Positions 15,291-22,965 of a stretch of DNA of 26,026 nt are shown in pieces; positions within the stretch are counted from its first letter, which is position 1, and each line of letters begins with the position of its first letter. The stretch spans positions 1 through 26,026 of the forward strand of contig CAYWNP010000026.1 of NCBI GenBank assembly GCA_964459675.1, written 5' to 3'. This DNA comes from CAIZQW01 sp964459675. Its GTDB lineage: Bacteria; Verrucomicrobiota; Kiritimatiellia; RFP12; UBA1067. Under the pieces are notes generated by a model that was given only the letters and a program-made list of their open reading frames with translations, did no database searches and was not told the origin of the DNA. The translations under genes were made by a program, and so were the position numbers.

Positions 15291-15319
15291 TTGCCCACAT
15301 GGGCACCTTATGATAAAGT
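15291..15319 (+). promoter_or_regulatory. Promoter candidate with overlapping palindrome
   Basis: TTGCCC (15291-15296) and TAAAGT (15314-15319) are 17 bp apart. A 14-bp palindrome, TGCCCA-CA-TGGGCA (15292-15305), overlaps the -35 box and is a possible operator. The predicted start near 15326 lies only about 16 bp before a strong terminator hairpin. Confidence 0.4.
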
Positions 15320-15341
15320 ACTCGCAAATATAAAACGACCC

Positions 15342-15384
15342 AACGCGGGTGCTGAGTATTCGTATTCAGCACCCGCGTTTTTTT
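15342..15384 (+). terminator. Very strong rho-independent terminator with TTCG loop
   Basis: A 17-bp stem (one G-T pair) from 15342-15358 and 15363-15379 is closed by a TTCG tetraloop and followed by six T residues. The GC-rich core is ACGCGGGTGCTGA. It can end transcripts from the hydrolase gene, or form the 3' end of a short RNA beginning near 15326. Confidence 0.9.
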
Positions 15385-15422
15385 CATCTGAATTCAGACT
15401 GGATTTGAAAAGGCCAAACGTG

Positions 15423-15428
15423 TATAAT
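15423..15428 (+). promoter_or_regulatory. -10 box for the cyclophilin gene
   Basis: A consensus TATAAT directly preceded by TG lies 31 bp before the ATG at 15459 and after the terminator at 15342-15384. The -35 region (GGATTT/TGGATT) is poor. Confidence 0.45.
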
Positions 15429-15458
15429 TCGGCCTCATTCAACAGTGATAAGGCTCAA

Positions 15459-16046
15459 ATGAAAACAATTTTTTTGACGTTGCTCTTCATCTCTGCCCTG
15501 ACTCATCTAACGGGTTGCATTTCAAAGGAACAGAAAACACCTATGACCATTACCATTGAAACCAGTTTAGGCACAATTACAGCAGAACTTTATCCCGAAA
15601 AAGCTCCTGCTACGGTATCGAACATTCTCGCGTATGTGGATGAGAAGTTCTACGAAAACACCATTTTTCACCGCGTCATTGATGGCTTCATGATTCAGGG
15701 AGGCGGCTTTACCAAGGATATGCAGCAGAAGCCCACCAAGGCCCCGATTAAGAACGAAGCTGATAATGGCCTGAGCAATACGCGTGGCACCCTGGCGATG
15801 GCTCGCACCATGGTTGTGGACAGCGCCACCAGCCAGTTCTTTATTAACCTTGAGGATCGTAACGCTGGCCACCTCGATTTTAAGTCCAAGACGGACATGG
15901 GCTGGGGTTATTGCGTCTTTGGAAAAGTAACTGAGGGCATGGACATCGTGGACAAGATGGCAAAGGTCGAGACTGGCTTCTCTGGCCGCCATCAAAATGT
16001 GCCTGTCGAGCCTGTGCTGATTAAGTCTATTCATCGTAAAGAATAG
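15459..16046 (+). CDS. Lipoprotein peptidyl-prolyl cis-trans isomerase, cyclophilin type
   Basis: A 195-residue protein with a lipoprotein signal: basic start, hydrophobic stretch and lipobox LTGC with Cys20. The cyclophilin domain follows from about residue 29: VTIETSLGTITAEL-like start, FHRVIDGFMIQGGG (catalytic Arg in FHRV), NTRGTLAMAR and SQFFINL. It is the short bacterial PpiA/PpiB form. It would speed proline isomerisation in envelope proteins, anchored to a membrane. AAGG lies about five bases before the ATG at 15459. The frame stays open upstream to a TTG at 15291, but that stretch crosses the terminator and promoter and is not coding. A second in-frame ATG at 15543 would make a cytoplasmic form, though its AAAGGAA is rather far. 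Confidence 0.9.
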   Translation: MKTIFLTLLFISALTHLTGCISKEQKTPMTITIETSLGTITAELYPEKAPATVSNILAYVDEKFYENTIFHRVIDGFMIQGGGFTKDMQQKPTKAPIKNEADNGLSNTRGTLAMARTMVVDSATSQFFINLEDRNAGHLDFKSKTDMGWGYCVFGKVTEGMDIVDKMAKVETGFSGRHQNVPVEPVLIKSIHRKE

Positions 16047-16071
16047 GTACAGCCCCCTCTCTCCCTTTCGG

Positions 16072-16091
16072 TTCCGTCAAAAATGACGGAA
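16072..16091 (+). terminator. Hairpin downstream of the cyclophilin gene
   Basis: A perfect 8-bp stem TTCCGTCA/TGACGGAA with loop AAAA lies 25 bp past the stop; a T-rich but interrupted stretch follows. It is a moderate terminator, or a binding site ahead of parE. Confidence 0.5.
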
Positions 16092-16131
16092 TGGTTTATT
16101 ATTTGAGGTCTTAACTTTTCAGATTATTACC

Positions 16132-17955
16132 ATGGCACAATCTTACGGCGATCATAACATCCAGACCTTATCTTCCCTCGAGCATATCCGCGCCCGAACC
16201 GGCATGTACATTGGACGAACCTCCGACGGCGCCCAGTACGAGGACGGCATCTATGTCTTGCTAAAAGAGGTCATTGATAACTCGGTTGACGAATATATCA
16301 TGGGGTATGGCAAGAAGGTTGATATCACGCTTGATTACAACTCCGGCAAGGTGACGGTACGCGATTATGGGCGTGGCATCCCCTTAGGCAAGGTTGTCGA
16401 ATGCGTCTCGATCATCAACACAGGCGGCAAGTTCAATGACGAGTCCTTCCAGTTTTCAGTGGGAATGAATGGCGTCGGCACCAAAGCCGTGAATGCTCTC
16501 TCGACCGCCTTTGAAGTGAGAGCTTTTCGGGACGGTGAATTTTCTGAGGCTCTCTTTGCAAAGGGCGAATTGGTCTCCAAGAAGCGCGGCCAGTGCAAGA
16601 CGCCTGATAAGAATGGCACCTTTGTCTGTTTCTCCCCTGATCCGACGATCTTTAAGAAGTTTCAGTTCAAGGAGGAGCATGTCGAACGTCGCTTGAAGAT
16701 GTATGCCTACCTGAATGCGGGCTTGACCTTAAACATCAATGGGAAACCGATCGTCTCGAGCAATGGGTTGTTAGATCTGATTCATGACGAAGCTCAATTT
16801 GAAAAACTCTATCAACCCTTCCATTATCGGGCTAAGACGCTTGAACTCGTCTTTACGCACACCAATCGTTTTAGCGAGGATTACTACTCCTTCGTCAATG
16901 GCCAGTTTACCAATGACGGAGGAGTCCATCTCTCCGCCTTTAAAGAGGGACTCCTCAAGGCCGTCAATGAGTTCAGCAAAAAGAAGTTTGACGGGGATGA
17001 TGTGCGCGAAGGTATTATTGGTGCCATCGCAATCCGCCTGAAGGACCCCATCTTTGAATCACAGACGAAGAATAAACTCGGAAACACGGAAATTCGTGCG
17101 GATCTTGTTGCAGAGATCAAGCGTGTGATTGAAGAGATGTTCCATCGCGACCCAGTTGAAGCCAACAAGCTGATCAACAAGATCGAAGAGACCAGCAAGC
17201 TTCGCGCGGAACTCAATAATGTCAAAAAATTAGCGCGTGAACGTTCGCGCTCCGTCTCCGTTCGCGTACCGCAGCTCAAAGATTGCAAGCATCACCTGAA
17301 CAAACAGAAGGGCACGGGGCTGGACTCGATGATCTTTATCACCGAAGGTCAATCCGCAGCAGGTTCAATCGTCAGTTCGCGGGATGTCAACTCCCAGGCG
17401 ATTTTTACGCTCAAAGGAAAGCCGCTCAACGTCTGTGATCAGAAGCGTGACGCGCTCTACAAGAATGTCGAGATCTACAACTTGATGCAAAGCTTGGACA
17501 TTGAGGAGACGGTTGACCACCTGCGCTACCAAAAGGTGATCCTTGCAACCGATGCCGATGTGGACGGATTGCACATCCGAAATCTAATGATCACACTTTT
17601 CGTCCGCTTTTTTGATCGCATCATCAAAGAGGGCCATCTCTATATTTTGGAGACCCCCCTCTTTCGTGTTCGCAACAAAAAAGAGACCCACTACTGTTAT
17701 ACCGAAGAGGATCGTCTCAAAGCGATGGCCGCTTGCGGAAAGAACCCTGAGATTACTCGATTCAAAGGACTCGGAGAAATTGATGCAAAAGAGTTCAAGG
17801 AATTCATCGGGAAAACCATGCGCCTGACCCCCGTGGATTGCACGCTCGATCATGGCATTACAGAGACCGTTGACTTTTACATGGGACGCAATACGCCCGA
17901 GCGGCGCCAGTATATCATGAACCATCTTGTGATTACCGAGGACGCGCTCTCCTAA
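16132..17955 (+). CDS. parE: DNA topoisomerase IV subunit B (type IIA, ATPase/TOPRIM)
   Basis: A 607-residue ATPase subunit of a type IIA topoisomerase that decatenates or relaxes DNA with the ParC product. The GHKL ATPase shows EVIDNSVDE, VRDYGRGIP, NTGGKF and VGMNGVGTKAVNALS; the transducer has the QTK loop in ESQTKNKLGN. The TOPRIM domain carries ITEGQSAAG and the metal motif DADVDGLHI, and the C-terminus has FKGLGEIDAKEF. It lacks the GyrB-specific insert of some phyla and has ParE length. Pairing 18 bp ahead of a ParC-like gene, rather than GyrA with a full C-terminal propeller, favours topo IV. No gyrA/gyrB is in view, so the ParE name rests on resemblance. The ATG at 16132 starts at MAQSYGDHNI. 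Confidence 0.92.
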   Translation: MAQSYGDHNIQTLSSLEHIRARTGMYIGRTSDGAQYEDGIYVLLKEVIDNSVDEYIMGYGKKVDITLDYNSGKVTVRDYGRGIPLGKVVECVSIINTGGKFNDESFQFSVGMNGVGTKAVNALSTAFEVRAFRDGEFSEALFAKGELVSKKRGQCKTPDKNGTFVCFSPDPTIFKKFQFKEEHVERRLKMYAYLNAGLTLNINGKPIVSSNGLLDLIHDEAQFEKLYQPFHYRAKTLELVFTHTNRFSEDYYSFVNGQFTNDGGVHLSAFKEGLLKAVNEFSKKKFDGDDVREGIIGAIAIRLKDPIFESQTKNKLGNTEIRADLVAEIKRVIEEMFHRDPVEANKLINKIEETSKLRAELNNVKKLARERSRSVSVRVPQLKDCKHHLNKQKGTGLDSMIFITEGQSAAGSIVSSRDVNSQAIFTLKGKPLNVCDQKRDALYKNVEIYNLMQSLDIEETVDHLRYQKVILATDADVDGLHIRNLMITLFVRFFDRIIKEGHLYILETPLFRVRNKKETHYCYTEEDRLKAMAACGKNPEITRFKGLGEIDAKEFKEFIGKTMRLTPVDCTLDHGITETVDFYMGRNTPERRQYIMNHLVITEDALS

Positions 17956-17973
17956 CCCTGACAAGGATTGATC

Positions 17974-20094
17974 ATGGCCAAAACAAAGAAACCCGCAAAA
18001 GACTCGTCTAGCGAACCGCCAAGCCTATTTGACAATCTCGACATGTTTACGTCGGTCCCTGCCTCGACAGGCTCAGGAGCCAATGAGACGGAGGAGAAGG
18101 GGGCTGAAAGTCCACTACCTGCGCACACGTTGCATGGTGGCTCGGGCCCCTTGCGCGAGTTGATGAATGATAATTTTCTCCTGTTCGCCTCCTATACGAT
18201 CTGTAATCGCGCGATCCCGACCGTCGAGGATGGACTCAAGCCAGTGCAACGCCGCATCATGCATTCGATCTGGGAGAAAGATGACGGCCGTTTCATCAAG
18301 GTCGCCAATGTGGTCGGTCATACGATGCAGTACCATCCCCATGGCGATGCCTCCATCGGCGAAGCCATTGTCAACCTAACCAACAAACGCTATTTAATTG
18401 AGGGACAAGGAAACTACGGCAACATCTACACCGGCGACCCTGCCGCTGCCGCACGTTATATCGAATGCCGATTGACGGAACTCGCCCGTAACGAACTCTT
18501 TAATCCGAAGCTGACCGCCTATATCCCCAGCTATGACGGACGCAACCAGGAGCCGATCCTGCTTCCTTCGAAGCTCCCTTTACTCCTGATGCTCGGCGCA
18601 GAGGGTATTGCCGTTGGCCTCTCGACAGTGATTCTGCCCCACAACTTTATTGAACTGCTCAAAGCGCAGATCTTGATTATTCAAGGCAAGAATCCGCGTA
18701 AGCTCTACCCAGATTTTCAAACGGGGGGCGTCATTGATGTCAAAGAGTATGCGGATGGCGTTGGAAAGATCAAGGTCCGTGCAGTGATCGAAAAGCGCCA
18801 ACACAACAAGCTTGTCATCACGGCCCTTCCGAATGGCAGGACAACAGAATCTTTAATCAATGACATTGAAGAGGCGATCAAAAGGAAAAAAGTTCCTGTT
18901 CGTGAAATCAGCGATTTTACAGCAGAAAAGGTTGAGATCGAACTGACTCTCGCCACTGGTGCTACCCAAGATCAGGCGGAACAGGCTCTCTTTGCCTTTA
19001 CCGCGTGCGAATCAACAATTTCCAGCCGCCCGGTCCTCTTGTGCAAGAACCGTCCGGCCGAGATGACCGTCTCCGAGATATTGAAGATCAACACAGCACA
19101 ACTCCTCGACATTTTTAAACGCGAACTGGAACTCCGCCTCGGCGAATTGGATGATCTCTTCCATTCCAAGACACTCGAACAGATCTTCATCGAAAACCGT
19201 ATTTACAAACGCATTGAAGAACAAACAACGTACGAAGCAGTCCAAAAGGCTGTTCTTGACGGGTTCAAATCCTTCCGGAAACTCTTGAGACGCGATGTGA
19301 ACCTCGATGATGTCGAGCAACTCTTGCAGATCAAGATCCGCAAGATCTCTCGTTTCGACATCAACAAGAACCTCGAAGAGATCAACGGGATTATCAAAGA
19401 AGAGAAAGAGACCAAGCATAGTCTCAAGTATCTGAATGACTATGCTATCGCCTATCTCAACAAGCTGATCGAAAAATACAAAAAGGTCTATCCCCGTCTC
19501 ACGAAGGTCAATGACGATGCCTTTGAGGAGATCGAGGTCCGCGAGTTGACCGCAACCGAACTGACCCTCAAGATTGACCGTGAAAACGGCTACATCGGTA
19601 CGGAGATTCGAGGCGGTGAAGAGCTCTTCAAATGCTCATCCCTTGATAAAATTTTAATCGTCTGGGATGATGGCCGCTTTAAAATGATGCCACCACCTGA
19701 CAAATTCTTTGTGGATAAAAAATTCTCCTACCTGCATCTTTATGATCGGGAGAAAGAATTTACAGCCGTCTATACTGAACCCAGCTACGGGTTCACCTAC
19801 ATCAAACGCTTTGTCTTTGGTGGCTTGATTCAAAACAAGGAGTATCGCCTGGCACCCGAGAAGAGCGACCTGTTGCTGATTGAGGAGGGCTCCCCCGACT
19901 CGATCTATATCAAATACAAGCCCGCCAAGAGTCAGCGTATCCATCAGCAGGAGTTCACGCCCTCCGAAGTGCTTGTGAAGGGCGTTTCAGCCAAAGGCAT
20001 CCAGATGACCTCCAAGGACATCTCCCGCCTCTCGACAAAGAAGCCCTCCTGGTGGGACGACAGCGAAAAATCCCCCAAAGGCATGCTGACGTAA
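17974..20094 (+). CDS. parC: DNA topoisomerase IV subunit A (type IIA, cleavage)
   Basis: A 706-residue DNA-cleaving subunit. After a 45-55-residue low-complexity N-terminal extension comes the breakage-reunion domain: DGLKPVQRRIMHS, the quinolone-determining region HPHGDASIGEA (121-131) and active-site Tyr162 in AARYIECRL. A coiled-coil tower follows (about 380-500). The C-terminal region is only about 200 residues and no GyrA-box (QRRGGKG) is visible, so it is ParC-like and not expected to supercoil. The position of the usual quinolone-contact Ser is Ala126, while the acidic Glu130 is kept. Start: ATG 17974 with AAGG seven bases upstream; a TTG at 17968 is in frame but less likely. It follows parE by 18 bp. 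Confidence 0.92.
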   Translation: MAKTKKPAKDSSSEPPSLFDNLDMFTSVPASTGSGANETEEKGAESPLPAHTLHGGSGPLRELMNDNFLLFASYTICNRAIPTVEDGLKPVQRRIMHSIWEKDDGRFIKVANVVGHTMQYHPHGDASIGEAIVNLTNKRYLIEGQGNYGNIYTGDPAAAARYIECRLTELARNELFNPKLTAYIPSYDGRNQEPILLPSKLPLLLMLGAEGIAVGLSTVILPHNFIELLKAQILIIQGKNPRKLYPDFQTGGVIDVKEYADGVGKIKVRAVIEKRQHNKLVITALPNGRTTESLINDIEEAIKRKKVPVREISDFTAEKVEIELTLATGATQDQAEQALFAFTACESTISSRPVLLCKNRPAEMTVSEILKINTAQLLDIFKRELELRLGELDDLFHSKTLEQIFIENRIYKRIEEQTTYEAVQKAVLDGFKSFRKLLRRDVNLDDVEQLLQIKIRKISRFDINKNLEEINGIIKEEKETKHSLKYLNDYAIAYLNKLIEKYKKVYPRLTKVNDDAFEEIEVRELTATELTLKIDRENGYIGTEIRGGEELFKCSSLDKILIVWDDGRFKMMPPPDKFFVDKKFSYLHLYDREKEFTAVYTEPSYGFTYIKRFVFGGLIQNKEYRLAPEKSDLLLIEEGSPDSIYIKYKPAKSQRIHQQEFTPSEVLVKGVSAKGIQMTSKDISRLSTKKPSWWDDSEKSPKGMLT

Positions 20095-20119
20095 ATCCCG
20101 CAGTCTCACACTTTTCAAC

Positions 20120-20148
20120 TTGCTTCCTCAATCCTAAACCGTAATAAT
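20120..20148 (+). promoter_or_regulatory. Promoter candidate for the toxin-antitoxin pair
   Basis: TTGCTT (20120-20125) with TAATAA (20142-20147, 16-bp spacing) or AATAAT (17 bp) lies about 35 bp before the antitoxin ATG. It suggests the pair has its own promoter rather than depending on parC. Confidence 0.45.
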
Positions 20149-20182
20149 AAAACTAACCCTTACGAAGAAGGAGACAGGCCCA

Positions 20183-20413
20183 ATGTCACCACAACTTATG
20201 GAATGTGAAACTCAAGCGTTGCAATTATCGCCTGCCGACCGGGCCGTGCTTGCTGAACACCTGATTTCGAGTCTGGACAACTTAAGTGATGAACAGAACG
20301 AGAAATTGTGGCTCAATGAAGCGAATCAACGGTACATGGCATATAAGAGTGGCTCACTCTCTTCGCGACCAGCGGAGGATGTTCTCCGCGATGCACGGGC
20401 CTCAATCCAATGA
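20183..20413 (+). CDS. Antitoxin, putative addiction-module component family
   Basis: A 76-residue protein of the short 'putative addiction module component' type. It contains the family pattern ALQLSPADRAVLAEHLISSLD followed by an EKLWLNEANQRY helix and a disordered tail with SSRPAEDVLRDAR. The N-terminal helices are presumed to dimerise, while the tail wraps the toxin; this is family knowledge, not shown here. AAGGAG sits nine bases before the ATG. Its stop overlaps the toxin start as ATGA, the usual type II toxin-antitoxin arrangement that keeps antitoxin synthesis ahead of toxin. It lies 88 bp downstream of parC on the same strand. Confidence 0.88.
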   Translation: MSPQLMECETQALQLSPADRAVLAEHLISSLDNLSDEQNEKLWLNEANQRYMAYKSGSLSSRPAEDVLRDARASIQ

Positions 20414-20700
20414 AGTCTATTCGTTTTCTGCGTCCTGCCGAAATGGAGATGCTAGACGCAGCTCAGTACTACGAGATGCAAGCAAGCGGCTTGGGGAGCG
20501 CCTTCCTTGACCAAATTGACAAGGCCATCCAAGACATTCGAGAACACCCTGAGCGATGGCCTATACTCAAAAACAATATTCGCCGGCGTCTCATCCCACG
20601 TTTCCCTTATGCCCTTTTGTATCGCGTTGATCCGGATGAGATCATCATTCAGGCGACGATGCACTTACACAGGCGCACAGACTACTGGGCAGGAAGATAA
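20410..20700 (+). CDS. RelE/ParE-superfamily toxin
   Basis: A 96-residue toxin of the RelE/ParE fold. The sequence shows the ParE-type pattern: FLRPAEMEMLDAAQYYE, GLGSAFLDQIDKAIQDIREHPERWP, IRRRLIPRFPYALLYRVD and the C-terminal HLHRRTDYWAGR. This RRLIPRFPYALLYR block is typical of ParE-like members, which poison DNA gyrase, more than of RelE mRNA endonucleases; target choice is inference. Translation is coupled to the antitoxin through an ATGA overlap. A strong terminator follows at 20744. The gene is intact, with no frameshift. Confidence 0.9.
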   Translation: MKSIRFLRPAEMEMLDAAQYYEMQASGLGSAFLDQIDKAIQDIREHPERWPILKNNIRRRLIPRFPYALLYRVDPDEIIIQATMHLHRRTDYWAGR

Positions 20701-20743
20701 GGATTTAGATTCAACTTTCACTTGATTCTGAAACCCAGCCCAT

Positions 20744-20778
20744 AAAAAAAGAAGCGGCTAACCAGCCGCTTCTTTTTT
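20744..20778. terminator. Bidirectional rho-independent terminator
   Basis: A 9-bp GC-rich stem GAAGCGGCT/AGCCGCTTC with a 4-nt loop is flanked by seven A on the left and six T on the right, so it works on both strands. It sits between the toxin gene (+) and the DUF1097 gene (-). Confidence 0.92.
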
Positions 20779-20802
20779 ATAGATATCAGATCTCGGGCTT
20801 CC

Positions 20803-20830
20803 GACCTCTGATCTCTGACCTCTGATCTCC
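20803..20830. repeat. Four tandem heptamers (GACCTCT/GATCTCT)
   Basis: Four adjoining 7-bp units alternate GACCTCT (20803, 20817) and GATCTCT/C (20810, 20824), so the true period is 14. They lie between the terminator and the end of the DUF1097 gene. A related CAGATCTC lies just upstream at 20787-20794. Confidence 0.85.
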
Positions 20831-20833
20831 GTC

Positions 20834-21394
20834 TTACTTCGCCAGAGAGGCTTCGTACTTACCACGCCAGAACACTGTGATAATACCCATCACCTGACCA
20901 ATCAGGCAATAGATCAACTCGATGCGTATGGCCAAGAAATATTTAGCCCACTTGCTATCTACGGTCTTCATCAACTCTGGATTGCCATTCATGATGGTGA
21001 AGAGCGCAAAGAAAGCACCTGACCCGATAAAGAGCCCCGGAACAAAATTCTTCATGTTTTCTGTCATGATCGCAGGAATCACCACAATGAAGACGGCCAC
21101 CGCCATAGCGATATTCATGCCTCCCACAGAAGGAATATCCTTAACCCCGGGAGCCCCCATCAACTCGATAATAGCAATCGAGGCAATAATGCCGGTCAGG
21201 TAACCGATCCAGACTTTCAGACCATTCATCGGCGTACACCCCGCGACAAAGTAAACAGCCCAAGCCTGAAAGGCGATCCACATCGCCTCCATCCCCGCCA
21301 CCTTCGGAATATATGCATTCAGCATCACGAGTATTGCAGCTTGAATTCCCAATCCCGTTGAAACAACCAACAAGTTCTTATTCTTAAGTGCCAT
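20834..21394 (-). CDS. DUF1097 family membrane protein
   Basis: A 186-residue integral membrane protein of the DUF1097 family (relatives include E. coli YcdZ). About five hydrophobic spans are visible: residues 7-27, 37-55, 60-80, 93-110 and 117-137, with a last one near 155-175. The family-like segment WIAFQAWAVYFVAGCTP is at about 39-55. The function is unknown; no transport or enzyme motif is seen. GAAAGGTAA precedes the ATG. It stands about 70 bp upstream of nothing on its own strand except its own leader, and downstream of rimO (rimO ends at 21467), so read-through from rimO is possible. Confidence 0.82.
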   Translation of the reverse strand: MALKNKNLLVVSTGLGIQAAILVMLNAYIPKVAGMEAMWIAFQAWAVYFVAGCTPMNGLKVWIGYLTGIIASIAIIELMGAPGVKDIPSVGGMNIAMAVAVFIVVIPAIMTENMKNFVPGLFIGSGAFFALFTIMNGNPELMKTVDSKWAKYFLAIRIELIYCLIGQVMGIITVFWRGKYEASLAK

Positions 21395-21466
21395 TTTTAC
21401 CTTTCACATTTGACGTTTAGCGTATCAACTCATATTGATAGTCTCTCAACGTTTCCGCATAAGATA

Positions 21467-22807
21467 TCAAAAAGAGATACTGTCTGCAAGCAGATCAAAG
21501 CCCTTCGCGCCTATGATCTCCACGGGGATAAACTCCCCTGCCTTGGCCGTCGCAGGAACATGGCTGACAAAAGTCTCGCCATCTACCTCCGGCGCTTGCC
21601 GCGGGAGACGGGCAATCCACTCAGCTTTCACCTTCTTGCGGAGCAACAAGGCGGTATCCTTCTTGCCCTTCAAGGCTGCCATACGTTTGGTTGCAATCTT
21701 CTTCTGCAGGGCCATCACGCGCTGGCAACGTTCCTCGACAACTTCAGGTGCAGGCGCTTCCTGCTCAAAGGCGGCTGTCCCCTCTTCGGGCGAGTAACCA
21801 AAGACCCCCAGATGATCAAATTCCGACGCCTCCAACGTTTGGAGCAGATGTTCAAAATGGGCCTCGGTCTCCCCTGGAAAACCGACCAGACAGGTGGTCC
21901 TCAACGTCACACCCGGAATCGCCTGGCGCAGCCGCTGAGTCAAGCCCGTTGTGGCCTTGATCGCGGGTGAGCGATTCATAGCCTTCAAAATCTCCGGATG
22001 GCTGTGCTGAATCGGCAGGTCCAGATAGCGACAGAGATGCTTCGAGGTATTGAAGAGTTCAATCAGTTCGTCTGTAACCCCTGCAGGATAGCCATACAGG
22101 ATACGCAACCAGAAGTCACCTTCCAACTGGTCAAGCTCCTTGACTAACTCAACAATCTGAGACTTCTTGGCGAGATCCGCACCATACAGCAAGGAATCTT
22201 GCGAGATCAGATTCAATTCTTTGACGCCAGCCGAGACCATGGAGGACGCCTCTTTGAGAATATCCTGGCGTTCACGTGACCGGAAGGACCCCCGGATCAA
22301 GGGAATCGCACAATAGGCACACCGATGGTTACAGCCATCCGCAATCTTCAAATAGGAGAAGGGCCCGCCAGTGAAGAGTAGTGTCGGATAGAGCGGATTA
22401 TAGACCTTTTTGGCGTCGCCGGTTGCAGCAAGCACCCCGATCCGCTTGCCGGTCGCCACACGCAGGACAACCTCCTTGATCTGCTCGAGCTCGTCAATAC
22501 CGATGAAGGCATCCACTGCGGGGAAAGCCTTCTTTAAGCGCTCACGATAGCGTTGAACCATACAACCCGTCACAATCACTGCTTTACAGGCGCCTGCTTT
22601 CTTATGTTCGCACGCACTAAGAATCGCCTCTGCAGCCTCTTCACGCGCTGCCTCAATAAAGGCACAGGTGTTGACAAGGATGATATCCGCGACCTCAGGC
22701 GAAGGAGCCAACTGGATCTGCCCTGCCTTGAGATAGCCCGCCATGACTTGGGAGTCCACCAAGTTCTTTGAGCAACCCAAACTGATAAAGCCTACCGATA
22801 CTGACAT
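21467..22807 (-). CDS. rimO: Ribosomal protein S12 methylthiotransferase RimO
   Basis: A 446-residue radical-SAM methylthiotransferase that modifies the conserved Asp of ribosomal protein S12. The N-terminal UPF0004 domain has three cluster cysteines (Cys12 in SLGCSKNLVDS, Cys48 in NTCAF, Cys82 in GCMVQRY). The radical-SAM motif is CNHRCAYC (Cys159, Cys163, Cys166), followed by SFRSR and ISQDSLLYG. The C-terminal TRAM domain (about 380-446) ends in VEIIGAKGFDLLAD. RimO rather than MiaB is supported by SLGCSKNLVDSQ and DLPIQHSHPEILKAMNR. The frame is open upstream to 23089, but ATG 22807 has GGAG at good spacing and starts the conserved domain. It diverges from prfB. Confidence 0.94.
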   Translation of the reverse strand: MSVSVGFISLGCSKNLVDSQVMAGYLKAGQIQLAPSPEVADIILVNTCAFIEAAREEAAEAILSACEHKKAGACKAVIVTGCMVQRYRERLKKAFPAVDAFIGIDELEQIKEVVLRVATGKRIGVLAATGDAKKVYNPLYPTLLFTGGPFSYLKIADGCNHRCAYCAIPLIRGSFRSRERQDILKEASSMVSAGVKELNLISQDSLLYGADLAKKSQIVELVKELDQLEGDFWLRILYGYPAGVTDELIELFNTSKHLCRYLDLPIQHSHPEILKAMNRSPAIKATTGLTQRLRQAIPGVTLRTTCLVGFPGETEAHFEHLLQTLEASEFDHLGVFGYSPEEGTAAFEQEAPAPEVVEERCQRVMALQKKIATKRMAALKGKKDTALLLRKKVKAEWIARLPRQAPEVDGETFVSHVPATAKAGEFIPVEIIGAKGFDLLADSISF

Positions 22808-22886
22808 ACGTTCTCCGCTTAAATGCCCCCATGTTAAACGGTTTCTTTTGCAAAGACAAGTCCACAGGGGAAAAATCCAACGCCAG

Positions 22887-22920
22887 AAGCCTCTAGGCTT
22901 GCGGTCGAAGCCCTTTTTTT
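22887..22920 (+). promoter_or_regulatory. Competing hairpins ahead of prfB, attenuator candidate
   Basis: Three segments, AAGCC (22887-22891), GGCTT (22896-22900) and AAGCC (22908-22912), allow two exclusive 5-bp hairpins. The second is followed at once by C and seven T, a terminator shape. Stems are short, and a possible TATACT -10 (22928-22933) lies downstream, so support is modest. Confidence 0.35.
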
Positions 22921-22965
22921 GCAATAATATACTCAACTTTTTTAGGAAATTTAAAGGATTAATGC

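Noticed and set aside
15291..15458. Extending the cyclophilin gene upstream to a TTG
   Set aside because: The added frame would translate through a strong terminator hairpin and a TATAAT box, and would bury the lipoprotein signal.
21410..21970. A 186-codon plus-strand frame opposite the end of rimO
   Set aside because: It is antisense to the TRAM and C-terminal part of RimO, whose motifs are unambiguous; no start signal or homology was seen.
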